Of a stretch of 64,000 nucleotides of DNA, positions 50,876 to 59,882 are shown piece after piece. The notes beneath the pieces are model-generated. The model saw only the letters and a program-made list of their open reading frames with translations, searched no databases and was not told the DNA's origin. Source of the stretch: Thermosphaera aggregans DSM 11486. GTDB lineage: Archaea > Thermoproteota > Thermoprotei_A > Sulfolobales > Desulfurococcaceae. Numbering within the stretch: the first letter of the stretch is position 1; the number at the start of each line of letters is the position of its first letter. Made by a program: the position numbers and the translations under genes. The stretch spans positions 868,001 through 932,000 of the forward strand of contig NC_014160.1 of assembly GCF_000092185.1 (NCBI RefSeq). Reading direction: 5' to 3'.

Positions 50876-52960
50876 ATGAATGAGGGGGTAAAAGCAATCC
50901 TGGTTCTAATGATAGCGGCCTTAATTTTATTCCCGCTCGCCGTCGGAAAACATGTCGGAAACCATTCCCAGGACGGTGTGGAACCCCTCGGGTTGAAAAT
51001 CCCTATTGACGACCACCCCTTCGCCTCATACACTATAGAGCCAAACCTAGTCTACTACGGTGGGAAGTACTATACTTCAATACTCAACATAACCCAGGGT
51101 TCTTACATCGAGGGAAACATCACGTTCTTCATGATAGACCCTGCCACGGGCCAGGTCGAGAAGAGGGTGTTAACCGATAACCTGGGGGTTGATAACTATC
51201 TCGTCCTAGCTGGCGATAAGTTAGCGCTCGCGTACACTCGTTTCTCTAATACTACCTACTATAGGGATTTAAGCCTGTTACTACTTGACCCTGTGAATGG
51301 AAGTGTTCTAGCGAACATACCCGTGGCACATACTTTAGGGATTCATGATGAATACCCTGTAGTGGCTTATAATCCATTGAACAACATGCTCGGCATAGCT
51401 CACTTCATGAGCAATACATCCTACAGGGGTTTCGCTCTTTCCATCCTGGACTTGTCAACCCAGACGGTAGTTAAAACCTACCTAGTCCCACCCAATACGA
51501 CGCTGACGTATACCGGAATAAGCTTCAACATCGCGCCCCTGGGAGACGGATTCCTATTCCTGTACGTCAACGATACATCAACACCTGGTGAGATAGATTT
51601 AAACCCGGTCTTCATCAACATGACCGGTGTTTACAACCTCCCTGCGATCCCGACTCCAGGGGCTAATGAGACCCTGGGCGATATAATTTGGATGAGGGCG
51701 CCTAATTACACCAGAACTGATGCGATTTACTCATCGTTCATGCCAGTAGTCATTTCAAGTCACAGAGTCCTTTTCACAGGATATACAGTAAACGCGGACA
51801 GCTCGAGAAGCGTGTTCATTGTCGAGGCTAAGATGGTTGATGGAGAGGTGGTTTTGAGAACGGTCACGCTCGGACAGGGGCACTACCCCTCTATCGCCGT
51901 TGGATCTTCAACTATAGCGTTAGCCTACTCCTCCCCAGGCGCCGGAGGATACGACATAATACTCAAAGTTCTCGATATTGAGAGCCTCAATGAAATAGCC
52001 ATGGTCAACCTGAGCAGGTTGGCCGGGACTTATGATTACAATGAAGCATATGTGAAAATAGCCTACTCGCCTATGGGGTACTATATCGTTGCGTGGGGCG
52101 TGTTAAATAATGGAACATACGTGATCGTGGCTGGGGGCATCAAGGAGAGAAGCTTAGGGTTCACCGGCTTGATAACGCTCCCAACCACGTCAACCATGAA
52201 CGCAACTACTGTAAGAATCGGTGTGGACGGGTCTGACGGGTTTGCCATATTGTACAGAGAGTATAAAATCGCGACCAACGAGTCAAACATATACATGTTC
52301 CTCGGTAAAATAGGTGTAGATCTCCCACCGATAACCGAGACAACAACAATCACCGAGACGGTTACAACCACCACAACCTTGACGACGACAAGCACCGTGA
52401 CAGAGACTGCTACAACAACCACAACTATCACTGAAACCACTACATCCACTACCGTCGTGACTGAGACAACGACAACAACCAGCACTGCAACAGAAACTAT
52501 TACCGAGACCACAACTCAAACAATCACATCCACCGCTACAACCACCACAACTATTACTACGACCACCCTTGTCAATGAAACCACTACAACGACCACAACC
52601 GAGACGCATTACACAACAATACCGACCACGGTAACCTCAACTATCACCGAGACCTCGACCGTTACGGAGACATCTCTAATTCCGACCACGACCACTATTG
52701 TGGAAACCTCACACACCACTATAACTCAGACCATAAGGCAAACAATTACGGACACGGTAACCAACACCGTATATACTACTGTAACGGAAACCGAGACGCA
52801 GACTGCAACAAGAACAATAACAAGTACTGAGTGGACAACATCCACCAAGACCGAAACATACACCACGAGCATCCTTGAGACTTCAACAGGAGTAGCCGGG
52901 GCTATCGCAACACTCGTGGCCGGATTCCTCATTGGTTGGCTCGTAAGAAGGACAAGATAG
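50876..52960 (+). CDS. Thr-rich cell-surface protein with membrane anchor
   Basis: 694 residues. Signal peptide at the N-terminus (VKAILVLMIAALILFPLAVG), a beta-rich ectodomain (about 40-485) with many N-x-S/T glycosylation sites and beta-propeller-like repeats, a Thr-Thr-rich stalk with repeated TTTTTET-like stretches (about 485-660), and a C-terminal helix (AGAIATLVAGFLIGWLVRRTR). This resembles S-layer-associated or adhesin proteins of Desulfurococcales, by architecture only. ATG 50876 has GAGG before it; TTG 50864 is an alternative. Stalk probably heavily O-glycosylated. Confidence 0.82.
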   Translation: MNEGVKAILVLMIAALILFPLAVGKHVGNHSQDGVEPLGLKIPIDDHPFASYTIEPNLVYYGGKYYTSILNITQGSYIEGNITFFMIDPATGQVEKRVLTDNLGVDNYLVLAGDKLALAYTRFSNTTYYRDLSLLLLDPVNGSVLANIPVAHTLGIHDEYPVVAYNPLNNMLGIAHFMSNTSYRGFALSILDLSTQTVVKTYLVPPNTTLTYTGISFNIAPLGDGFLFLYVNDTSTPGEIDLNPVFINMTGVYNLPAIPTPGANETLGDIIWMRAPNYTRTDAIYSSFMPVVISSHRVLFTGYTVNADSSRSVFIVEAKMVDGEVVLRTVTLGQGHYPSIAVGSSTIALAYSSPGAGGYDIILKVLDIESLNEIAMVNLSRLAGTYDYNEAYVKIAYSPMGYYIVAWGVLNNGTYVIVAGGIKERSLGFTGLITLPTTSTMNATTVRIGVDGSDGFAILYREYKIATNESNIYMFLGKIGVDLPPITETTTITETVTTTTTLTTTSTVTETATTTTTITETTTSTTVVTETTTTTSTATETITETTTQTITSTATTTTTITTTTLVNETTTTTTTETHYTTIPTTVTSTITETSTVTETSLIPTTTTIVETSHTTITQTIRQTITDTVTNTVYTTVTETETQTATRTITSTEWTTSTKTETYTTSILETSTGVAGAIATLVAGFLIGWLVRRTR

Positions 52961-52966
52961 TTTTTT
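52961..52966 (+). terminator. T6 terminator after surface-protein gene
   Basis: Six T directly after the TAG stop, then an AT-rich stretch; archaeal RNA polymerase would probably stop here. Confidence 0.4.
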
Positions 52967-53071
52967 AAATTCTTAAAAACCTTTCCCCTTAACCGCTAAC
53001 ATGTTTTATACATTCTTTATTAGCTAGTCTATGTCAAAATAGAAGACTTGGTGAGTACACAGCTCCAGTGA

Positions 53072-53335
53072 AATGCCATTGCGAGCCCGGAGCCGAGGAG
53101 TGTGGTGGTGTACGTGATGTCTGCGGGACTAATACACATCGTAATTGTAACGGGATTTTTGTAAGCTTTCTCAACAATGGCTGGTTTTCAGCTTTCCTCT
53201 GCGAGAGCGCTCCACGGGTTCGCACAACTGGGTTTCTTGCCAAACTCGGTGTTAAATACCAACAAATATTGTCAGCCATGGATTTCAAATATCATAGTCT
53301 TCCTCCTATCACCAATGCTTGTAGCTCTTACATAG
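53072..53335 (+). pseudogene. Remnant of an amino-acid permease-like gene
   Basis: In frame 2 the sequence reads VVVYVMSAGLIHIVIVTGFL, then a stop at 53162-53164, then AFSTMAGFQLSSARALHGFAQLGFLPNSVLNT, YCQPWISNIIVFLLSPMLVAL and a stop. The order (Ser-rich helix, AR.L..FA..G.LP, then P..) matches helices 8-9 of APC-type permeases. Only about 85 codons survive. The rest of 52961-53453 holds no gene that I can support besides the tRNA promoter. Confidence 0.5.
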
Positions 53336-53420
53336 GTTGAATGGGTTCTAGTTTTTTAAACATACTACACATATCACATCACCCTTTTTCTAGGAGAGCT
53401 TTTCAAACTGTATGGTAGGG

Positions 53421-53428
53421 TTTAAAAG
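53421..53428 (+). promoter_or_regulatory. TATA box of tRNA-Val
   Basis: TTTAAAAG centred about 30 bases before the tRNA; a good match in place and sequence. Confidence 0.6.
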
Positions 53429-53453
53429 TACTGGACTCCTTAATTATAGGAAG

Positions 53454-53528
53454 GGGCCCGTCGTCTAGCTTGGTTAGGACGCCGCCCTGACACGGCGGAG
53501 GCCCGGGGTTCAAGTCCCCGCGGGCCCA
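53454..53528 (+). tRNA. tRNA-Val (GAC)
   Basis: Intronless 75-nt tRNA: acceptor GGGCCCG/CGGGCCC, anticodon stem CCGCC/GGCGG with loop CTGACAC (anticodon GAC, Val), T-stem CGGGG/CCCCG with TTCAAGT, discriminator A. No CCA encoded. Confidence 0.97.
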
Positions 53529-53533
53529 TCTCA

Positions 53534-54298
53534 TCAGTCAACATCGTAGTATAGCTTTAAACCTCTAACAGTTTCCTCTAACCTTACTAATTCAACTCTT
53601 CCAACCTCCCTAGTATTAGATACGTGTGTTCCTGTGCAAGGAATTGCGTTAACCCCTTCAATCTCAACTATTCTATACTTGCTTGTCCTTGGCAATCTCT
53701 GAAGATTTGGGGCGTTGTAAATTTTCGTTGAAAGCTCTTCCCAGCTGACCCAGAAGGCTCTGACCTTTCTAGCCTCCTCCACTATTCTCGCGGCTTCTCT
53801 GAGAATTTCTTCAGCAATCTTTTCTGAGGCGTGCTTAACCTCATACTCGATGTAAGCATCTGGAGGGGAGTGTCGGGCTTCGAGAGTGTTAACGTGTCCC
53901 TCGTAAACTCTCATCACAGCATAGTCCAGGATGTGTCCTGCTGTGTGAAGCCTCATGGCTCTGTAACGAGGCTCCCAGTCAAGTTCAAGCGTGACCGGGG
54001 AGCCTTTCACCGGCAACTCCCCTCCCACAACTCTACCGTAGTGTGCTACGACATTTCCAACCATAAGTGCTTTCTCAACCCTGAACTCGAAGCTCTCGCC
54101 TCTGACCCAGCCAGTATCACTTCCCTGCCCCCCGGTTTTCGGGTGGAAGATCGTCTTGTCGAATACAAGGTAGCATTTCCCTGGTTTATCACATGCGTAG
54201 TCGAGGAGGCTTACCGACACCGTTTTCAAATACGAATTATCAAGGTAGAGAAGCTCGGTGCTGTCTGCTCTCTTAAGCCAAGAGTAAAGATCCACCAT
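53534..54298 (-). CDS. alaX: Alanyl-tRNA editing protein AlaX
   Basis: Free-standing editing domain that hydrolyses Ser-tRNA(Ala) in trans. 254 residues (AlaX-M size): HPKTGGQGSDTGWVRG in the N-terminal glycine motif, RAMRLHTAGHILDYAV (HxxxH zinc ligands), and PCTGTHVSNTREVG (Cys, His ligands). ATG start. It backs up the AlaRS encoded at 16.6-19.4 kb. Convergent with tRNA-Val, six bases apart. Confidence 0.93.
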   Translation of the reverse strand: MVDLYSWLKRADSTELLYLDNSYLKTVSVSLLDYACDKPGKCYLVFDKTIFHPKTGGQGSDTGWVRGESFEFRVEKALMVGNVVAHYGRVVGGELPVKGSPVTLELDWEPRYRAMRLHTAGHILDYAVMRVYEGHVNTLEARHSPPDAYIEYEVKHASEKIAEEILREAARIVEEARKVRAFWVSWEELSTKIYNAPNLQRLPRTSKYRIVEIEGVNAIPCTGTHVSNTREVGRVELVRLEETVRGLKLYYDVD

Positions 54299-54322
54299 GG
54301 TTACTCCACTCCCTCTTGAAAA

Positions 54323-55837
54323 CTACTTTGAAAGATTTGCCTTCCTGAAGAGGATCCAACCTGTCACGGCTGGTAACAGTGTCCAAGCGACCCCGGCAAC
54401 CACTACTAAATATGGGTTTACAACGGGAACATCAGGGAAGTTTTCTGGGGATATGGTTTTGTTTACATAGTAGGTTGCGAAGCTAGTTAAACCGAGCGGG
54501 TTGAAATAGTAAGCGGTATACTGCATCTTTAACAACTCTTCACTCAGCCTGGGGGTCAATCCGTACATTAAGTATGCTGTGACATAGACCAGTATTCCCA
54601 TGATCATTGTAAAGAATAAGTATAGGAAGATTGAAACAGCAAGATACCTGCCCCCGCTCAATATTGTTGAAACCATGTAGCAGACGCTGTAAAAGGCTAT
54701 TAGTGAGCCAGCTATGCCTAGAAACAGTATCAACATATTCGATGCTTCAATACTATAGCCGGTGAGTAGGAATATACTTGAGTTGAGCGCGATTAGGAAA
54801 ACCCCCGTCGACACCGGTGCCGTTAAAACCCCGGCTAAAAACCTTGTAACATAGATTTCTAGCCTTGTAACAGGGCGGGCTATGAGGAATTCTAGCGCTC
54901 CCATCCCTTTCGGCTTTGCAACGAGAGTATATGCGAGGTATAAAACCACTATTGGGAAGAATTGGGAGAAGAGACCAATCCCGGCTGATCCAGCCGCAAC
55001 ATTTGTTATACGCCGCTGAGTAACCCCTGTTTTCACTCTAATAATAAGTCCTGGTTTGCTAGTGTAGGTGACGCCCTCGGGGTCTTTTAGATAGAGTGTG
55101 ACCATAGTGGTATCAGTAATATTCACACCTAGTTCCGACAAATTGATTCTGAAAACTGTAAGCCCTGTTGAAACATTCCCGGCTAATAAAGCTTCATCAA
55201 ATCCCCCCTCTCCTAACCCCGAGGATAAAGCATAGTATAGCTCAAAACCCTCACTAGGTAACTCACTCAACAACGTGATAATTAGTTCGCTATTTTTCAG
55301 GAACGCCATACCCACTGCGAGAATTGACCCAACGGCTTCGCCATTGGAAATGAAAATATCGCCGGAGAAAGCGGACATTGTTTTATTGTTTTTCGGTGGG
55401 AAAATCGTTGTCATTTCCATAAATCCAAAAGGTGTTGAAGAAGCTACCCGGAGATACAATGGCTTCTCAGACAGTAATCCCAGAACATCGGAGTCCAGGG
55501 ATGCTTGGAAGACATGGTAGCCTTTTGCGTTGAAAGTGAACGTTTTCACGATCTCAAGGCTTTCCAGCTTACCAAAGAGGATGCTAACCTCTACATGGGC
55601 TGTGGTTGGATTCGCTTCCGAGTCGTAGGCAACATAGTAAATGGTAAACTCCCCGGTTTCAACGTCAAGCTTCGCAAGAAACATTGGGTAAATAGCTCCC
55701 GCGCTCATGCTGAGGCTGATAGTCACCAGGTATGATAGCCCGATGCCGACGAGGATGAAGACAGCTAATGCTATGATCGTTGTCGGGCGTATAAACGCTC
55801 TTTTAAAATCATACAATACAGGGTTCACATCAATCAC
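54323..55837 (-). CDS. ABC transporter permease (ABC-2 type)
   Basis: 504 residues. One N-terminal helix (TIIALAVFILVGIGLSYLVTISL), a long extracytoplasmic part (about 45-285), then a cluster of five or six helices (FPIVVLYLAYTLVAKPKGMGALEFLIARPVTRLEIYVTRFLAGVL and onward). The RLEIYVTRF segment is typical of ABC-2 export permeases next to a coupled ATPase. GTG start overlaps the ATPase end by eight bases. Exporter of unknown substrate. Confidence 0.85.
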   Translation of the reverse strand: MIDVNPVLYDFKRAFIRPTTIIALAVFILVGIGLSYLVTISLSMSAGAIYPMFLAKLDVETGEFTIYYVAYDSEANPTTAHVEVSILFGKLESLEIVKTFTFNAKGYHVFQASLDSDVLGLLSEKPLYLRVASSTPFGFMEMTTIFPPKNNKTMSAFSGDIFISNGEAVGSILAVGMAFLKNSELIITLLSELPSEGFELYYALSSGLGEGGFDEALLAGNVSTGLTVFRINLSELGVNITDTTMVTLYLKDPEGVTYTSKPGLIIRVKTGVTQRRITNVAAGSAGIGLFSQFFPIVVLYLAYTLVAKPKGMGALEFLIARPVTRLEIYVTRFLAGVLTAPVSTGVFLIALNSSIFLLTGYSIEASNMLILFLGIAGSLIAFYSVCYMVSTILSGGRYLAVSIFLYLFFTMIMGILVYVTAYLMYGLTPRLSEELLKMQYTAYYFNPLGLTSFATYYVNKTISPENFPDVPVVNPYLVVVAGVAWTLLPAVTGWILFRKANLSK

Positions 55838-56735
55838 CCTTATCTTTTATTAGATTGAAGAAGAATTCTTCAAGACTTCTTTCCTCACTCCTAACCTCCA
55901 GCACGTTAAAACCGCTGTCAACAAGCTCCTTAATCACCGCGCTCGGTGAAGTGTTCAACCCTGAAACCACCACGTGTTCACCCTTGGTTTCAACGCGACC
56001 ATATTTTTCGAGAATGCTGACGGATTCCTCAACCCTGTCAACTTTTATGATCAAGGATGGTCTCGCCATGTTTAGGATCTCGCTCATAGTATACACGCCA
56101 ATGATCTTCCCTCTGTGGATGAATACTACTTTGTCAGCTATCCCCTCAACCTCGCTCAAAATATGGGAGGAGAATAAGACAGCTTTACCCTGTTTTTTAA
56201 ATTTTATCGCAAGGTCTCTGAAGAAAACTATTCCCTTAGGATCTAGACCGTTTAAAACCTCATCAAAAATAAAGTTTGGAGGATCATTGATCAATGATAC
56301 TGCAAGGGCAAAACGCTTCTTCATTCCCTGCGAGTAGGCTGCGAGCTTTGTGTTTAACGCGTCTCCAAGGCCCAGCATTTCCAAAGCCTCTCTCCCCATT
56401 CTTCTCGCTTCGCCCGGAGGTATGCCGTAGTAGCCTGCGAGATACACATAGTAGTCTAGAGCTTTGAAATCTGTTTCAAAAATAGGAAGCTCTGGAACCC
56501 ATCCAATTCTCTCTGAGGCTTTCTTCTTCTCCCTGGTTATCGATAGCCCATCAATGAACACGTCGCCGGAGTCAGGGGGGAGAACCCCTACGGCTATCCT
56601 TACAGTAGTGGTTTTGCCCGCACCATTTAAACCAACGTAACCCGCTATCTCTCCGTTACCTACTTTGAAGGAGACGTTGTCAAGCGCTTTAAGTCTTCCA
56701 AAAAACTTTGAAACACTGTTAACCTCTATCAACAA
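55830..56735 (-). CDS. ABC transporter ATPase (export type)
   Basis: 301 residues, single nucleotide-binding domain. Walker A GLNGAGKTTT, signature YSQGMKKRFALA (a weak LSGGQ variant, as in many DrrA-like exporters), Walker B FIFDEVLNGLD, H-loop LFSSHIL, and a C-terminal extension. TTG start at 56735. Operon with the permease downstream; together an ABC-2 exporter, possibly for a lipid, drug or protein. Confidence 0.92.
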   Translation of the reverse strand: MLIEVNSVSKFFGRLKALDNVSFKVGNGEIAGYVGLNGAGKTTTVRIAVGVLPPDSGDVFIDGLSITREKKKASERIGWVPELPIFETDFKALDYYVYLAGYYGIPPGEARRMGREALEMLGLGDALNTKLAAYSQGMKKRFALAVSLINDPPNFIFDEVLNGLDPKGIVFFRDLAIKFKKQGKAVLFSSHILSEVEGIADKVVFIHRGKIIGVYTMSEILNMARPSLIIKVDRVEESVSILEKYGRVETKGEHVVVSGLNTSPSAVIKELVDSGFNVLEVRSEERSLEEFFFNLIKDKGD

Positions 56736-56935
56736 TACACACCTAATGTTTAGAATATATACTATTCACTATTTAAAAGCTTGCAAAAAGCTCTAATCGA
56801 AGATATGATTTTTTCTCTATGTTGCTTATTAGAAGTCTTCCCCGAAATAATTATTTTCACTGTTAAATACGGGTTTAGCGCTCATTTTTTAAATAATCCT
56901 TTGAGAGTAGATACATGTAAAGGGGATTGTCCGCG

Positions 56936-57790
56936 ATGGATTACATTGCACCAGTGATTGCCTCGCTAACTTGGAGCATAAACCCCGCGGTCATATCAAG
57001 GTATAGGGATCACATTAAGCCAGTATTGTTCACAGGGTTCAGGGCCCTAGCCGCGCTTTCTTTTCTAATCCCCTTCACAATCTGGGTCAACCCGGGTCTA
57101 ACAGGGTTCACCGCTACCTCTATCATCGTGGTAATGCTCTCTGCTGTACTGGGTCCTGGTATAGGGGATGCCTCATATACTAGGGCTATCCAGATTCTAG
57201 GCGGCTCCCTTGCCGTGGTCGTGAGCTACACCTACATATTCGTCTCCCAGGTAATAGCGATAGTGTTTTTAGGCGAGCCTTTAAGATTCTCCGTGATTGC
57301 AGGGAGCCTCATAGCTTTCGCAGGCATCGTTATCGCATCAGTCAATGGAAACGGTGGAAGGATCAGCCTGAATGGTCTAGCGTACGCTGCAACAGCCTCT
57401 ATAACATGGGGTATCGCGACATCATTGATAAAAGTAGCCCTCTTATATGCTGATACATTAATCCTTACAGTGATGAGGCTGGGCTTCATAGCCATATTCT
57501 TCATCCCGGCGGGATTAATCGTGGAGGGAGGTCCTGGAGAGGCAGATACAAGACCGTTGATCAAGGCTTCTCTTATAACGGGGGTTTTAGGGTGGAGCAT
57601 AGGAATGCTCCTATTCATATACTCAATTAACAGGATAGGCGTCTCAGCTACTGCCGTTGCCACAGCGTTAACCCCCGTGTTATCCCAGCTCACGGTCAAG
57701 CTTCTATCCAGGGAGAAGCCAACGTTGAAAACCCTTGCTGGAGCATTACTGATCTCATCAGGAATAGTAGTATCTATCCTCTTTCCTTGA
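56936..57790 (+). CDS. EamA/DMT-family transporter
   Basis: 284 residues, ten membrane helices in two EamA repeats: IASLTWSINPAVISRYRDHIKP, GPGIGDASYTRAIQILGGSLAVVVSYTYIFVSQVIAIVFLGEPL, then ATASITWGIATSLIKVALL and SINRIGVSATAVATALTPVLSQL. Metabolite exporter or nucleotide-sugar-like carrier; substrate unknown. ATG 56936 has GGGGA eight bases before; TTG 56927 is an alternative. Confidence 0.9.
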   Translation: MDYIAPVIASLTWSINPAVISRYRDHIKPVLFTGFRALAALSFLIPFTIWVNPGLTGFTATSIIVVMLSAVLGPGIGDASYTRAIQILGGSLAVVVSYTYIFVSQVIAIVFLGEPLRFSVIAGSLIAFAGIVIASVNGNGGRISLNGLAYAATASITWGIATSLIKVALLYADTLILTVMRLGFIAIFFIPAGLIVEGGPGEADTRPLIKASLITGVLGWSIGMLLFIYSINRIGVSATAVATALTPVLSQLTVKLLSREKPTLKTLAGALLISSGIVVSILFP

Positions 57791-57854
57791 AAAAGAATTT
57801 AAATTAGAGTTTAACCGTAAAATCCCTTTGAAGAGTAAATGGTGATGATGAAGC

Positions 57855-58352
57855 TTGAAATATCCGCTAGACAGAATATGTGTTAAAAGCGGTATACTAT
57901 GCCCTAGTTGCCAGAGGAAGGTGGAGACAGGTGTTGTAGACATTGATGAGGTTAAGGTTATGAAGGCTTTAATGGATATAGAGGAGAAGCATAAAGTGTT
58001 GAGGAATGGAGAGTACGTAAAATCCTTCATGGCTGGCGACCAGCTAATACTAATAATTCGGGACGGCGTGGAACAGGGGGAGCTCGAGGAGGTTTCGAAA
58101 CATCTTGCCAGGGAGCTTGATGCGAAAGTTAGAGTAATTGTTGAGACGGGTGATATGAGGAGACTGATTGAACAGGTGATTAGCCCGGCATCCCTCCTTG
58201 GGGTGAACCAGGTGTGGCTTCCCGATGGAACAGAGATCGTTAACGTGAGAGTTCCGAGGAGAGATCGGAGATACTTAGAGAAGAATAAGAGCGTTGCCGA
58301 GGAGTTAATTGCAAAGCTAACCGGCAAGAGAGCAAGGATCACTTTTGAGTGA
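57855..58352 (+). CDS. nusA: Archaeal NusA-like KH protein
   Basis: 165 residues. Archaeal NusA has two KH domains and lacks the bacterial N-terminal domain; here VRVIVETGDMRRLIEQVISPASLLGVNQVWLPDGTEIVNVRVP lies in the second half, and an N-terminal Cys-containing segment (CVKSGILCPSCQRKV) precedes, also seen in crenarchaeal members. TTG start with GGTGAT upstream. Convergent with truD. Confidence 0.88.
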   Translation: MKYPLDRICVKSGILCPSCQRKVETGVVDIDEVKVMKALMDIEEKHKVLRNGEYVKSFMAGDQLILIIRDGVEQGELEEVSKHLARELDAKVRVIVETGDMRRLIEQVISPASLLGVNQVWLPDGTEIVNVRVPRRDRRYLEKNKSVAEELIAKLTGKRARITFE

Positions 58353-58359
58353 AAACAGT

Positions 58360-59451
58360 TTATTTTAACACCAAGTTCTCCTTAAACAATTCCCTCAATA
58401 CCACGCTCGCGTAGAATCCCTGCCCTAGTGAGAAGCCTATTTCAAGAATATTGTTGACCAGCCTTAAGCTGATGTCGAAAGGCTTGAACAACCCTGCCCT
58501 CCACCAGCACCCTAGCTGTACAGCGCTTTCAGGATTTAAACCCTCCTTTTCGAAGATTTCCATGTAAAGCGGGAGTTCTCCACTATTACAGCCTGGGGTC
58601 GGGAGCTCCCTGTTAAGACACTCCCATCCACACGTGTCGATCAGCTTGTTTAGTAAGAGGTTGTAAAGGTAGCTCGCATAAGCTTCCACTAGGATTTTCG
58701 ATGTTGATTTATCAACGAGCTCTAAACCCTTGGATAATGGTGATTCAACGTATAGTTTCTCATAGAACAGTTTTCTCGGAATGAATCCCTTAACCCTGGC
58801 GGTAACACTATTAGGGTTTTCCCAGGGATAGTGATCTCTCAGGAAGAGTGTGCTAAACCGATCCTCTCTTTTCAGAATAATCTGCTTGCCGAGTAAGTGG
58901 CTTATGGGCCTTTCAACCCCGAACCGCTGATACCCGTAGTAAGATGGCAACCCTGATGTTGCCACCAGCTTTAGCAGGTCCTCAGCAGTATGATAATCAC
59001 TAGTGCTCGTAGTCTCGAGTCTTACCTTGAACTTGTTTCCAACAAGCGATTTTCTAGTGGGCTTAACCCGTGTAAATCCTATTAGTATAGCTGTGAAGTT
59101 TTCACCATGGAGTTCTCTAAGCTCGCGACTAATCAAGGTCTTCTTGACGAAGAAGTGCTGAGTACTAGTTGACTCCTTATCTTTCAAGCCTAGGTGGAGA
59201 ATATTGGATTCAGGGATTCCGAGCTGTTTCGCGAGATATCTTTTAACGCGTAAACTGTCTATTGATCTCTTAACAACTCTAAATACCGCGTAATCTCCTT
59301 TACCCTTGTCAAAGCCTAGCTCCTGAAAGTTGACAATCTCTTCCACGTTGAAGGTGTCAGGGGTGATTTCTAGCTCGGCTCTTATTTTCCGGTGCGTAAG
59401 AACGTGTTTCAATCCCGCAACATAATCTAATGGATGAGGGTAGTATGTCAA
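58360..59451 (-). CDS. truD: tRNA pseudouridine(13) synthase TruD
   Basis: 363 residues. TruD features: DTFNVEEI near the N-terminus, GDYAVFRVVKRS, LHLGLKDKESTSTQHFFVKK with the catalytic Asp in GLKDK, and LPSYYGYQRFGVERPISHLLGKQII. Modifies U13 of tRNA (and possibly other RNAs in archaea). TTG start overlaps the pth2 stop by four bases (TTGA), so translation is coupled. Confidence 0.94.
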   Translation of the reverse strand: MTYYPHPLDYVAGLKHVLTHRKIRAELEITPDTFNVEEIVNFQELGFDKGKGDYAVFRVVKRSIDSLRVKRYLAKQLGIPESNILHLGLKDKESTSTQHFFVKKTLISRELRELHGENFTAILIGFTRVKPTRKSLVGNKFKVRLETTSTSDYHTAEDLLKLVATSGLPSYYGYQRFGVERPISHLLGKQIILKREDRFSTLFLRDHYPWENPNSVTARVKGFIPRKLFYEKLYVESPLSKGLELVDKSTSKILVEAYASYLYNLLLNKLIDTCGWECLNRELPTPGCNSGELPLYMEIFEKEGLNPESAVQLGCWWRAGLFKPFDISLRLVNNILEIGFSLGQGFYASVVLRELFKENLVLK

Positions 59452-59816
59452 AGAAGCTTCAACCCGCCTGTGAGCTTGTCAACAACCTCATCAGGTGCGG
59501 GGCCTACTGCAGCCGCAGTGGTTGTTCCCGGAGGTAGCTCGGTTAATCCAGCGTCTTTGACCAGTGACGCTGGGAGCCCATTTCTCACCGCCTTCTCATA
59601 CAGCTCTAAGAGCTCCATCTCTCCTGAAACTTTCACCACGATCTTTTTCTGACCGCTCTTCCACCACTCCTCAAACCACTCTTTTTTAGAACGGAATGCT
59701 TCGAAAGCAGCCATTACTGATGCGTGGGCGACTTGCACGGCAAGCTTTCCCTTGCTCATCCCTAGATCGTTTCTGACAATTATTACCTGTTTCAACCCGT
59801 TAAACCCTCTCAACAT
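59448..59816 (-). CDS. pth2: Peptidyl-tRNA hydrolase 2
   Basis: Releases tRNA from peptidyl-tRNA that dropped off ribosomes. 122 residues: KQVIIVRNDLGMSKGKLAVQVAHASVMAAFEAF is the Pth2 N-terminus, and KVSGEMELLELYEKAVRNGLPASLVKDAGLTELPPGTTTAAAVGPAP completes it, with the catalytic region around the Gln-Thr-rich strand. ATG 59816; an in-frame TTG near 59796 may be the true start. Operon with truD. Confidence 0.95.
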   Translation of the reverse strand: MLRGFNGLKQVIIVRNDLGMSKGKLAVQVAHASVMAAFEAFRSKKEWFEEWWKSGQKKIVVKVSGEMELLELYEKAVRNGLPASLVKDAGLTELPPGTTTAAAVGPAPDEVVDKLTGGLKLL

Positions 59817-59882
59817 GAATTATTAAGTACTCCTCATATATTAGTAACGGCTTGGTTAGTGAATGATTTGGATGTGAACTTG

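Noticed and set aside
52300-52900. CRISPR-like or tandem repeat array
   Set aside because: The repetitive pattern is Thr/Glu codon repetition in a coding frame, without constant repeat-spacer units. No CRISPR array was seen anywhere in the window.
52081-52932. Three long minus frames of Val/Ser- or Cys/Gly-rich sequence
   Set aside because: They are shadows of the ACN-repeat Thr stalk of the surface-protein gene.
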